The notes under the pieces: model-generated
Told to the model about the DNA's origin: nothing
Database searches by the model: none
The model's input: only the letters and a program-made list of their open reading frames with translations
In this document: piece by piece, positions 1 through 7,176 of the stretch
Layout: each line of letters starts with the position of its first letter
Position numbering within the stretch: the first letter of the stretch is position 1
Assembly (NCBI GenBank): GCA_946998935.1
Contig: CAMQBE010000012.1
Location: 1-10,473, forward strand
Direction: 5' to 3'
Length of the DNA: 10,473 nucleotides
Source: an uncultured Mycoplasma sp.
Lineage (GTDB): Bacteria; Bacillota_I; Bacilli_A; Mycoplasmatales; Metamycoplasmataceae
Position numbers and translations under genes: made by a program

Positions 1-99
1 CCTCCTCGTGGTCCTCAATATGGCCCACAACAACCAACAGGAATGTACAATGCACAACCTCAAGAACCACAAGGCCCTCAAGGTCCACAAAACCAATAA
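1..99 (+). CDS. C-terminal fragment of an unknown protein with a Pro/Gln/Gly-rich tail
   Basis: The window opens inside an open frame that runs 32 codons to a TAA at 97-99. The residues are dominated by proline (9), glutamine (9) and glycine (5) and end in a short PQGPQGPQ-type repeat, so this looks like a flexible low-complexity C-terminal tail and not a folded domain. Such tails occur on several unrelated mycoplasma proteins (surface, cytoskeletal and some RNA- or DNA-binding proteins), so the tail does not identify the gene. A hairpin terminator follows about 45 bp later, which supports a real gene end here. The start and most of the protein lie outside the window. Confidence 0.7.
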   Translation, partial: PPRGPQYGPQQPTGMYNAQPQEPQGPQGPQNQ

Positions 100-142
100 A
101 ATTGGTTTAGAAAATTATTTTCAATAAAAAATCTATAGATTA

Positions 143-171
143 AAAACTCGCTTAATTGCGGGTTTTATTTT
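143..171 (+). terminator. Rho-independent terminator of the upstream gene
   Basis: A 9-bp stem pairs 143-151 (AAAACTCGC) with 158-166 (GCGGGTTTT), with one G-U wobble and a 6-nt loop (TTAATT), and runs into a T-rich tract to 171. It lies between the stop at 99 and secA and would separate the two transcripts. Confidence 0.75.
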
Positions 172-188
172 AAGCTTCTTAAAGCTTA
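171..188. repeat. Short inverted repeat upstream of secA
   Basis: TAAGCTT (171-177) and AAGCTTA (182-188) are perfect inverted repeats separated by 4 nt. They lie about 30 bp upstream of the predicted secA -10 box. This could be an operator-like site or simply part of the terminator region; nothing else supports a function. Confidence 0.3.
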
Positions 189-217
189 TTATTAAATACG
201 TAATTTGATATTTAGTA

Positions 218-223
218 TAAAAT
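218..223 (+). promoter_or_regulatory. secA -10 box, decides the start codon
   Basis: TAAAAT at 218-223 matches the -10 consensus at five of six positions. Seven bases separate it from the ATG at 231, so transcription would start at or within a base or so of that ATG. No -35 box and no Shine-Dalgarno sequence is visible. The earlier in-frame ATG at 225 would lie upstream of the expected transcript start. Confidence 0.5.
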
Positions 224-230
224 AATGAGT

Positions 231-2762
231 ATGAGTTTATTCAAATTTAAATCTTCTGAAATGCGTATTGCTGAAAGAACGCTTAAAAAAATTAATCGCT
301 TTGAACCTTTGATATCAAAATTAACAAACGAAGAATTGCAAAATAAAACAAAACAATTTAAGATTCGTTTATCTGAAGGAGAAAGCTTAGACAAATTAAG
401 ACCAGAGGTATTTGCTGTTTGTCGTGAAGCAACAAAAAGAATCTTAGGTAAAAGGCCTTTTGATGTTCAAATGATTGGTGGTGTTTTACTCGATCTTTCA
501 TCAATAGCTGAAATGAAAACTGGTGAAGGTAAAACTATTACATCTATAGCTCCAGTTTATTTAAATGCTCTTGAAGGTAAAGGGGCAATAGTTTCTACAG
601 TTAATGAATACCTTACTGAACGTGATGCCACTGAAATGGAGCAAGTGTTCAATTTTTTAGGAATGACTGTCGGTATTAATAAAGCCCAAATGAATACTGA
701 TTTAAAACGCCAAGCCTATGCTTGCGATATTACTTATTCAGTTCACTCAGAATTGGGTTTTGATTACCTTCGTGATAATATGGCTGAAAGTATGGAAGAT
801 AAGGTTCAACGTGGACTCCATTTTTGCTTAATCGACGAAGCTGACTCAATTTTAATCGACGAAGCTAAAACACCTTTGATTATTTCAGGTGGTGAAGGCG
901 AAGATGCCAATACATACTATTCAGCAGACCAATTCGTCAGAACACTCACCCCTGATGATTATGAAATTGATGAGGAATCAAAAGCGATTTCTTTAACATT
1001 TTCTGGTATTCAAAAAGCTAATAAATATTTTAATGTTGAAAACTTATATCACATTGAAAACTCAGAAATTGTGCATCGTGTTCAAAACGCTTTAAGAGCA
1101 CATAAAGTAATGAAAATTAATGTTGAATATATCGTGCGTGATGGCAAGATTGAATTAGTAGATGCTTTTACTGGCCGTATCATGGAAGGTCGCGCTTATT
1201 CTGAAGGTTTACAACAAGCTTTACAAGCTAAAGAAATGGTTGAAATTGAACCTGAAACTAAAACCCTTGCTACTATTACTTACCAAAACTTTTTCCGTAT
1301 GTTTGATAAACTTTGCGGTATGACTGGTACAGCAAAAACTGAAGAACAAGAATTTATTGATATTTACAATATGCGTGTTAATGAAGTTCCAACCAATAAA
1401 CCGATGATTCGTGATGATCAACCTGATGCTATATATGCTTCATATCCAGCTAAATGAAAAGCTGTTGTGGAAAAAATTTCTGAACTATATACTAAAGGGC
1501 AACCAGTTTTAGTTGGTACTGCGCAAATTGAAGATTCTGAACTTTTACATGATGAATTAATCAAAGCTAACATTCCTCATACAGTTTTAAATGCAAAGCA
1601 AAATGCTTCTGAAGCAGAAATTATTTCTCATGCTGGCGAAGTACGCGCAGTTACTATTGCAACCAACATGGCTGGCCGTGGTACCGACATTAAGCCTACT
1701 AAAGAAGCAATAGCTTTAGGTGGTTTGTTTGTTTTGGGAACTGATAAAGCAGAAAGCCGTAGAATTGACAACCAATTACGTGGGCGTTCTGGCCGTCAGG
1801 GTGATCCAGGTATTTCTAAGTTTTATATTTCATTAGATGATCAATTAATGCAACGTTTTAGTAACTATGAAGCTTTTAAAGAATCATATGCCTTAGAAGG
1901 TGATAAAGAAATATCTTCAAAATCATTAAGAATTGCTTTTAAAAACGCTCAAAAGAAAATCGAAGGTTTTAACTACGACTCTCGTAAAAGCGTTCTACAC
2001 TACGATGACGTTATACGTCAACAACGCGATTTATTTTATGCTCAACGCGATTTAATTTTGATTAATGATGATATTACCTATATTATTAAAAGAATGATTA
2101 GAAATGTAGCTATTAACATTTCAGGTAGTTCAAACTTTAGAGAAAAATCAGGTAGTTTTAAATATGATACTTTCATTAAATATGTGAACTCTAATCTACT
2201 TGGTCCAGGTGTTAAAGAACGCTTAAAAATGGAAGAGCTAAATAAAATCCATGATTCAGATATCAAAGAATATATGATTAATACATTAGGCGATATTTAC
2301 GATAAATGACACAACGTTTTTATTAAATCGGCTGACCAAGATTATGTTTTTTGATATGAAAAGAAAATTGTTCTAGAAGTTGTTGATAGATATTGACAAA
2401 ATCATATCGATGCTATGGACAAATTGCGTTCAAACATTAACTATGTGCAATATGCGCAAAAGAATCCTTATCAAGTTTATACAGATGAAGGAAGCAAAAA
2501 GTTTGAACAAATGCTTAGAGATATTGCTTTTGATGTAGCTCGTAGTATCTTCAATGATACTTCTGGCCGCGAAAGTATAATTTCACGTGAAATAAGGGAA
2601 GACCCTCTTTTCCAAAAACTACTTAATACAATTATTTTAGATGATACAAAAACTCGTGATGAAAATGAAGAATACATCTTGAAATTATATGAAGGTGTTA
2701 AAGCACAATTAAAAAAAGAAGAAGCTAATAACAGTCAAAATGTTGATAATTCAATCAAATAA
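231..2762 (+). CDS. secA: Preprotein translocase ATPase SecA
   Basis: SecA is the ATPase that pushes unfolded preproteins through the SecYEG channel of the cell membrane. At 843 residues it has the family's normal core length. Visible motifs are the Walker A segment MKTGEGKT (about 95-102), the DEAD Walker B box (202-205), the TGRIMEGR segment of the preprotein-binding region (about 314), GMTGTA (363-368), AGRGTD (481-486) and the arginine-finger segment GRSGRQGDPG (518-527), followed by the helical scaffold with the HIDAMDKLR signature near 724. The gene is interrupted only by four in-frame UGA codons (1455, 2307, 2352, 2394), which encode its Trp residues; the last gives the conserved Trp of RYWQNHIDAMD. 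The C-terminus is Lys/Glu/Asn-rich and has no cysteine zinc-binding tail, the SecB-binding element of many SecA proteins. I prefer ATG 231 over ATG 225 because of the -10 box position. Confidence 0.97.
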
Positions 2763-2764
2763 TA

Positions 2765-2770
2765 TATAAT
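2765..2770 (+). promoter_or_regulatory. Possible -10 box just after the secA stop
   Basis: A perfect TATAAT lies three bases past the secA stop codon, inside an AT-only stretch. It would place a transcript start near 2776-2778, directly before an unusually GC-rich, structured stretch that ends in a terminator. Such matches arise easily in AT-rich DNA, so the call rests on this context. Confidence 0.4.
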
Positions 2771-2776
2771 AATTTT

Positions 2777-2846
2777 CGAGTCGACATCGAGGTGTTGTAA
2801 TAAACACTTTAATGAGCGAAAAGCCTAAAAGGGCTTTTTGTTTTTA
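2777..2846 (+). ncRNA. Candidate small RNA, about 70 nt, between secA and the YitT-like gene
   Basis: This stretch has a consensus -10 box at the right distance upstream, a perfect terminator at its end, and no open frame of note. Its 5' part (2777-2794) is GC-richer than the surrounding intergenic DNA. The middle forms a 7-bp hairpin, 2790-2796 with 2803-2809, with one G-U pair and a 6-nt loop. A third pairing is possible if transcription comes from secA: TTTTCG (2773-2778) with CGAAAA (2817-2822). This overlaps the left arm of the terminator (2819-2826), so the two would compete, as in an attenuator. I do not recognise it as a known RNA family. The plain alternative is that it is the 3' untranslated end of secA mRNA. 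Confidence 0.35.
2819..2846 (+). terminator. Rho-independent terminator after secA
   Basis: An 8-bp stem pairs 2819-2826 (AAAAGCCT) with 2831-2838 (GGGCTTTT) around an AAAA loop and is followed by a T-rich run to 2846. It ends secA and any small transcript starting at about 2777. Confidence 0.9.
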
Positions 2847-2884
2847 TCTTGAGTAAAATTTATTATTTTTTTAATTTGTCCTTA

Positions 2885-2890
2885 TATAAT
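2885..2890 (+). promoter_or_regulatory. -10 box of the YitT-like gene
   Basis: TATAAT lies exactly 6 bp before the ATG at 2897, so the transcript would begin at the start codon. There is no -35 box and no ribosome binding site. A run of seven Ts (2866-2872) lies upstream, as also before uvrB. Confidence 0.55.
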
Positions 2891-2896
2891 TTGATT

Positions 2897-4102
2897 ATGA
2901 ATTTGAATACAAATAACACACCAGAGAAGGAAAATAACCCTACTACACAAGTGCAAATAGAAAGAACAAAATTAAAGCAATCATTTTTACATTTTGGCAC
3001 TCTTTATAGAGTAAAAAGTTGAAAATGACAAGTTTTTTGAACTTTTATTATTTCTATTTTATTTGCATTTTTTCAAATGGTTTTAGTTGAAATTGCACAA
3101 CTATATGACATGGGTATGGCTGCACTAGCCCAATCAACAGCTCGTTTAACACAATTTTTATTAAAAGATAAAGTATCTGAGAGCCAAGTTAAGGCTATTT
3201 TCAATATCATGTTCTGAATGGTCAACTTGCTAGCTAATATACCTTTATTCGTTTTATCTTATAGAAAAATTGGCAAGAAGTTTAGTCACTTAACTTTGAT
3301 TTTTATGGTTGTTTCTTCTTTTGCGGGTCTTGGGTTTGGTTTTATACCGGATTCAGAACATTGATTTGTTTTTGCTGAAATTTCAAGTAATCCTAAAATG
3401 CTAACTTGACAAGATGGAGATTTTAAAACATTAGCAATTTTCTTTTATGCAATAGCATGAGGTATTTTGCAAGCGGCTTTTGCAGCTTCATTATTAATAT
3501 TAAACGCTTGTTCTGGTGGCTTTGATATGCTTGGTGTATATTGATCAACTAAAAAATTTAAAGACGTTGGCGCTACATTTATGTTTCTTCATTTGGTTTC
3601 ATTAATAATAGCTAATTTAATTGGTACTTATGTTCCTATTGGTAGTCAAACAACCTGAGGATTGCAAACCTTTTTTGGCCCTGTATTTCTTGCGGGTTTG
3701 ATAATGGTTATTATTAATGGTGTTGCTTTAAATATCTTTTTCCCTAAATATAAACTTGTTAAAGTTGAAATTATTTCAGCAAAAATTGATGAAATTCGTG
3801 TTGCTATAAATAATTTAAAAGACCGTCGTTTTACTACAAGCGTTTTAAAAGTTGAAGGTGGTTATAGTGGGCAAGAACAAAAGACACTATTCACACTTTG
3901 TCTATATTTAGATGCTGCAAAACTTATGGAAATCGTTCGTCAATATGACCAAAACGCCTTTATTACAGTTACAAACGTCAAAAAAGCTGACGGCTACATT
4001 TATGTTGCCAAAGATAAAGACAAATCAGTTATTGCAAATGAATTAAAAGATGCACAAAAGAAACAAGATAAAAATGAATCTAAAAGAGGTATAAAAAATT
4101 AG
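2897..4102 (+). CDS. YitT-family membrane protein with C-terminal DUF2179 domain
   Basis: This 401-residue integral membrane protein resembles the YitT/DUF2179 family, whose transported substrate or role is not established. After a polar 40-residue N-terminus come about six hydrophobic segments (roughly 45-68, 100-121, 131-150, 176-203, 225-247, 262-282). SGGFDMLGVYWS (206-217) after the fourth resembles the family's Gly-rich membrane loop. The soluble C-terminal part (about 294-372), with RRFTT, GGYSGQ and the YDQNAFITV segment, is the DUF2179 domain, predicted to be a cytoplasmic sensing or regulatory domain. A Lys/Asp/Glu-rich tail follows. All nine Trp codons are UGA (residues 42, 44, 48, 107, 156, 171, 188, 216, 254), so only the last 146 codons survive a standard-code reading. 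ATG 2897 is chosen because the frame is open from there and the -10 box is 6 bp upstream. It has its own promoter and lies after the secA terminator, so it is not in an operon with secA. Confidence 0.88.
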
Positions 4103-4196
4103 CAAAAAAATAATTAATTTTTATTTTTATTACCAATTTGCCTATAAATAAGGCCTATACATTAAACAAAAATATTCAATAATTAAAATTAACATA

Positions 4197-4202
4197 TATA
4201 AT
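4197..4202 (+). promoter_or_regulatory. -10 box of the DUF2188 gene
   Basis: TATAAT at 4197-4202 would start a transcript near 4209, giving a leader of about 29 nt that includes the ribosome binding site. The rest of the 135-bp gap from 4103 is AT-rich and shows no other clear element. Confidence 0.45.
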
Positions 4203-4223
4203 ATACACGCTAATAACTTCACG

Positions 4224-4229
4224 AAAGGA
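4224..4229 (+). promoter_or_regulatory. Ribosome binding site of the DUF2188 gene
   Basis: AAAGGA ends 8 bp before the ATG at 4238. It is the clearest Shine-Dalgarno site in the window and contrasts with the secA, YitT-like and uvrB genes, which have none. Confidence 0.75.
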
Positions 4230-4237
4230 AATTAAAC

Positions 4238-4450
4238 ATGGCAGAATTAAATAATGAAAAGAAATTAGCTAAAGTCTTTCACGTTACACCTAAAGGTCGT
4301 GACTGACAAGTTAAAGGTGTAGGTAACACAAGAATGACAAAATCATTCTACACCCAAAAAGAAGCTATTGAATATGCTAATGAATTAGCAAAAAAACGTG
4401 GTGGCTCAGTTATTATTCACCGTCCAAATGGTAGAGTAAGGCGTGGATAG
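4238..4450 (+). CDS. Small DUF2188 family protein
   Basis: This 70-residue protein fits DUF2188, a small domain of unknown function found in many bacteria. The family pattern is visible: FHVTPKGRDWQVKG (14-27), where Trp23 is a UGA codon, a central KSFYTQKEAIEYANELAKK helix, and the closing VIIHRPNGRVR strand. The protein is strongly basic. The domain is complete, but the frame ends soon after it at TAG 4448-4450. The +1 frame then continues with a Lys/Ala/Thr-rich stretch to TAA 4485-4487, which looks like a lost tail and suggests a recent one-base change between about 4437 and 4450. The core may still work without the tail. It is expressed from its own promoter and ribosome binding site. 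Confidence 0.8.
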
Positions 4451-4487
4451 CAAAAAACTTGCTGCTAAAACAACAACTAAAAAATAA
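4440..4487 (+). other. Out-of-frame remnant of the DUF2188 C-terminal tail
   Basis: From 4443 the +1 frame reads VDSKKLAAKTTTKK and then TAA. Basic Lys/Ala/Thr tails like this commonly extend small nucleic-acid-binding or DUF2188-type mycoplasma proteins. It has no start codon or ribosome binding site of its own. A single extra base in the AAGGCG stretch around 4438-4443 would explain its separation from the frame ending at 4450. Confidence 0.45.
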
Positions 4488-4521
4488 TTATGAAGGTGCT
4501 TTAGGAACTTTTTATTTTGCT

Positions 4522-4527
4522 TATATT
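4522..4527 (+). promoter_or_regulatory. Possible -10 box of the lipoprotein gene
   Basis: TATATT lies 5 bp before the ATG at 4533 and no ribosome binding site is visible, the same layout as other genes in this window. The match is weak. Confidence 0.3.
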
Positions 4528-4532
4528 TAAAC

Positions 4533-5041
4533 ATGTTTAAACACAAGTCTTTTATTCGCTTAACATTGATATCTGTGGTATTATCCACTGCATTTTTGGT
4601 TGTATCATGCCAAAATAAACAGAAATCAAAAAACTTTGACAATATATTAAAATCTATAAGTCATTAAATGATTATGTTAAAGACGATAAACAAAATTCAT
4701 TTAGTAGAAATTATTCTATAGATGAAAAGAATAAATTTAATAATACTTACAATGATTTTTGTAAGCAATATAAAGAACTATATAAAAAAGCTGAATCAAC
4801 TTATAAACAAATTAAGAAACAAAAAATCTTAGATTTAGAAGCAACAAAAGTTAGTTCAACTAATGAAAAAGAAAAAATAAATTTAGATAAAAAAATAAAT
4901 ACATATAAGTCTTCTTTTGATAAAGCTGTTGCTAATTACATTGAAGAATTAAATAATAAATTTCTTTATCCTAAGTTAATTGAATACAAAATTGATTCTA
5001 TATTAAAAGCAGGTTTTTGAGACCCTTTTAAGAAGCTTTAG
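4533..5041 (+). pseudogene. Frameshifted lipoprotein gene
   Basis: The first frame encodes 44 residues and stops at TAA 4665-4667. Residues 1-26 form a lipoprotein signal peptide: basic start, hydrophobic core, and lipobox VVSC with the lipidation cysteine at 26. A second frame, offset by two bases and open from 4619 to TAG 5039-5041, continues with about 130 Lys/Asn/Glu-rich residues, has no ATG, and includes a UGA Trp near its end. Adding one A to the six-A run at 4628-4633 would join both into one protein of about 169 residues, continuing after the cysteine as QNKQKSKKLWQYIKIYKSLN. The second part looks like a helical, lysine-rich surface domain; I do not recognise it. As written only a short lipid-anchored peptide would be made. 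A sequencing error or a phase-variable homopolymer are alternatives to decay. Confidence 0.7.
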
Positions 5042-5116
5042 AGATTAGTTTCAATGTCTTTTTTGTAATAGTGATTAGAGCCTAATAATTGATAATAATA
5101 TTTATTTTTTTAATCT

Positions 5117-5122
5117 TATAAT
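5117..5122 (+). promoter_or_regulatory. uvrB -10 box
   Basis: TATAAT lies exactly 6 bp before the uvrB ATG at 5129, so the transcript would begin at the start codon. No Shine-Dalgarno sequence or -35 box is seen. It probably drives both uvrB and uvrA. Confidence 0.55.
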
Positions 5123-5128
5123 TAAGTT

Positions 5129-7126
5129 ATGTCTATATTCAAACTAGAAGCAAAATACAAACCAGCTGGTGATCAGCCTGCTGCTATTAAAGAACTTGTT
5201 CAAAATATTAAAGACGGTCAACAAGCGCAAGTTTTAAAAGGTGTCACCGGTAGCGGTAAGACCTTTACAATTGCTAATGTGATTAAAGAATTTGATCGTC
5301 CAGTTTTAGTTTTATCTCACAATAAAACTTTAGCAAGTCAACTTTATTCTGAATTAAAAGGTTTCTTTCCTCATAATAAGGTCGAATATTTTGTTTCTTA
5401 TTTTGATTATTATCGCCCTGAAGCTTATATTCCTGAAACTGATTCTTTCATTGATAAAACATCTAAAACAAATCAAGATTTAGATGCTATGCGTATTAGC
5501 GCTTTAAATTCAGTTTTAACTCGCAAAGATACTATTGTTGTGGCTTCAGTTTCAGCTATTTATGGTGCATTAAATCCTAGTGAATATTATGCAAGTATTT
5601 TTCCTATTAGCACTGGCATGCAGATATCTAAGAAAGAATTTCTGAAGAAATTAATAGCTAGAAATTATGAACGTAATGAAGTTGATTTGAAAATGGGTAC
5701 TTTTAGCACCAAAGGTGATATTGTTTTTATTCGTCCTGCTGATGATGAAAGTTATGTAATACGTGTTGACTTTTTTGGAGATGAAATAGAAAGTATAAAA
5801 ACTTGTGATCCTATTACTAAAGATGTTATAGCTAGTCACCATCATTTCACTATCTTTCCTGGAGATGCCTATACTGTAGATAGAGATGTTATTCATGAAG
5901 CTTGTGAAAAAATAAGAGTTGAATTAGCTCAAAGAATTAAATATTTTGAAGCTAATAACAAGCTTCTCGAAGCTCAAAGAATAAAAGAAAGAACTCTTAA
6001 AGATATTGATTCATTAGAAGAATTCGGTATTTGTCCAGGCATTGAAAACTACGCGAGATATATGGACCGTCGTGAAGAAGGCGAACGTCCATATACTTTG
6101 CTTGACTATTTCAATGAAAAGAATGCATTACTTTTTATTGATGAATCACACATGATGATTCCACAATTAAATGGTATGTATTTAGGCGATAGACATAGAA
6201 AAGAAACCTTAGTTGAATATGGTTTTAGATTACCTTCAGCTTTAGATAATAGACCTTTAACTTTCAAAGAATTTGAAAAGTGCTTTAATTTTCAAACCGT
6301 TTATATTTCAGCTACACCAGCTGATTATGAACTAGATAAAACAGAAGGTGTTATTACACGTTTATATGTTCGTCCAACTGGTTTATTAGACCCAGTTATG
6401 GAGATTAGGCCCGCACAAAATCAAGTTGAAGATATATATGATGAATTACAAAAACAAAAAGTTAAAAATGAAAGAACATTAATATTAACAACTACCAAAC
6501 GTTTAGCTGAAGAGTTAACAAGATACTATCTTGAAAAGAATGAAAAGATAGCTTATATTCACTCAGAACATAATACTTTCGAGCGCAATGAAATATTAAG
6601 AAAATTACGTAAAGGAGTCTATGATACAGTGATTGGGATTAACCTTTTACGTGAAGGTATTGACTTACCAGAAGTAAGTTTAATCGTCGTTTTGGATGCT
6701 GATAAAGAAAGCTTTTTCCGTTCAACACGAAGCTTAATTCAAATAGCAGGTCGTGCTGCAAGAAATGCTAATGGTAGAGTTATTTTCTATGCCGATACAG
6801 TATCAAAAAGTATGGAAGAAGCTATTCAAGATAATGCTAATAAACGTAAACTTCAAATAGCTTATAATGAGAAAAATCGTATTATTCCTAAGACAATAGT
6901 TAAGCCTATACCAGAACCAATTCAAGGTTCTGGAATTGAAGGCGAAGTTGAATTCTATTTCAAAAATGAAGCTAAAAAGCAAACTGTTTCTCAAAAGAAA
7001 GCTAAAGAAGAATTGATTAAAAAATTACGTGAACAAATGAATCAAGCTGCCAAAGAATTGGACTACGAAAGAGCTATTGAATTGCGTGATATAATCTTAG
7101 AATTACAAGCTAAAGATGAAAATTAG
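5129..7126 (+). CDS. uvrB: Excinuclease ABC subunit UvrB
   Basis: UvrB is the damage-verifying helicase-like subunit of nucleotide excision repair: UvrA loads it onto the lesion, and it recruits UvrC for the two cuts. At 665 residues the length is typical. Visible are the N-terminal [11 protein letters not shown] motif (10-20), Walker A GVTGSGKT (38-45), the DNA-clamping beta-hairpin [12 protein letters not shown] (91-102), the DESH Walker B box (338-341), helicase motif VI in the [13 protein letters not shown] segment, and a C-terminal UVR domain (about 627-661) that contacts UvrC. The gene has no Trp codon, so it is the only large gene here that reads intact in the standard code. Transcription probably continues into uvrA 50 bp downstream. 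Confidence 0.98.
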   Translation: MSIFKLEAKYKPAGDQPAAIKELVQNIKDGQQAQVLKGVTGSGKTFTIANVIKEFDRPVLVLSHNKTLASQLYSELKGFFPHNKVEYFVSYFDYYRPEAYIPETDSFIDKTSKTNQDLDAMRISALNSVLTRKDTIVVASVSAIYGALNPSEYYASIFPISTGMQISKKEFLKKLIARNYERNEVDLKMGTFSTKGDIVFIRPADDESYVIRVDFFGDEIESIKTCDPITKDVIASHHHFTIFPGDAYTVDRDVIHEACEKIRVELAQRIKYFEANNKLLEAQRIKERTLKDIDSLEEFGICPGIENYARYMDRREEGERPYTLLDYFNEKNALLFIDESHMMIPQLNGMYLGDRHRKETLVEYGFRLPSALDNRPLTFKEFEKCFNFQTVYISATPADYELDKTEGVITRLYVRPTGLLDPVMEIRPAQNQVEDIYDELQKQKVKNERTLILTTTKRLAEELTRYYLEKNEKIAYIHSEHNTFERNEILRKLRKGVYDTVIGINLLREGIDLPEVSLIVVLDADKESFFRSTRSLIQIAGRAARNANGRVIFYADTVSKSMEEAIQDNANKRKLQIAYNEKNRIIPKTIVKPIPEPIQGSGIEGEVEFYFKNEAKKQTVSQKKAKEELIKKLREQMNQAAKELDYERAIELRDIILELQAKDEN

Positions 7127-7140
7127 TTTTTGACTAATTT
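7120..7140 (+). other. Hairpin over the uvrB stop codon
   Basis: A perfect 8-bp inverted repeat (AAATTAGT 7120-7127, ACTAATTT 7133-7140) with a 5-nt loop includes the uvrB TAG stop. It is AT-rich and has no T-tract after it, so it is unlikely to be a full terminator. It might stabilise or process the uvrB end of a shared uvrB-uvrA message. Confidence 0.4.
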
Positions 7141-7166
7141 AACTATCTAATAGTGAAATAAATAAA

Positions 7167-7173
7167 AGAGGTG
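7167..7173 (+). promoter_or_regulatory. uvrA ribosome binding site, decides the start
   Basis: AGAGGTG complements the 16S rRNA 3' end and its GAGG core sits 5 bp before ATG 7177. An in-frame GTG at 7171 overlaps this site and is therefore unlikely to be the start. Confidence 0.65.
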
Positions 7174-7176
7174 TGT

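Noticed and set aside
225..230. ATG at 225 as the secA start
   Set aside because: It adds only two residues, and the -10 box at 218-223 would place the transcript start downstream of it. ATG 231 fits better, although this is not proved.
2779..2822. Hammerhead-like or fluoride-riboswitch-like core (GTC, ATAAAC, TAATGAG, CGAAA pieces in order)
   Set aside because: The short motifs appear, but the required helices do not: there is no stem between TAATGAG and CGAAA, and no second fluoride-type stem or pseudoknot partner. Resemblance at this length is expected by chance.
4103..4131. AT-only hairpin and T-run after the YitT-like gene as a terminator
   Set aside because: The pairing is purely A-T, imperfect and expected in such AT-rich sequence, so I cannot support a terminator call.
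4132..4160. GCCT/AGGC inverted repeat near 4140-4155 as an operator
   Set aside because: The arms are only four bases long, and it has no clear relation to the promoter of the DUF2188 gene.
4406..4642. 78-codon minus-strand open frame with a hydrophobic stretch
   Set aside because: It lies antisense to the end of the DUF2188 gene and the lipoprotein signal peptide. Its hydrophobicity is the mirror of that sequence, and it has no convincing ribosome binding site or family likeness.
5651..5896. Minus-strand open frame inside uvrB, and similar ones inside secA and uvrA
   Set aside because: They are shadows of well-conserved coding sequence on the other strand, with no independent support.
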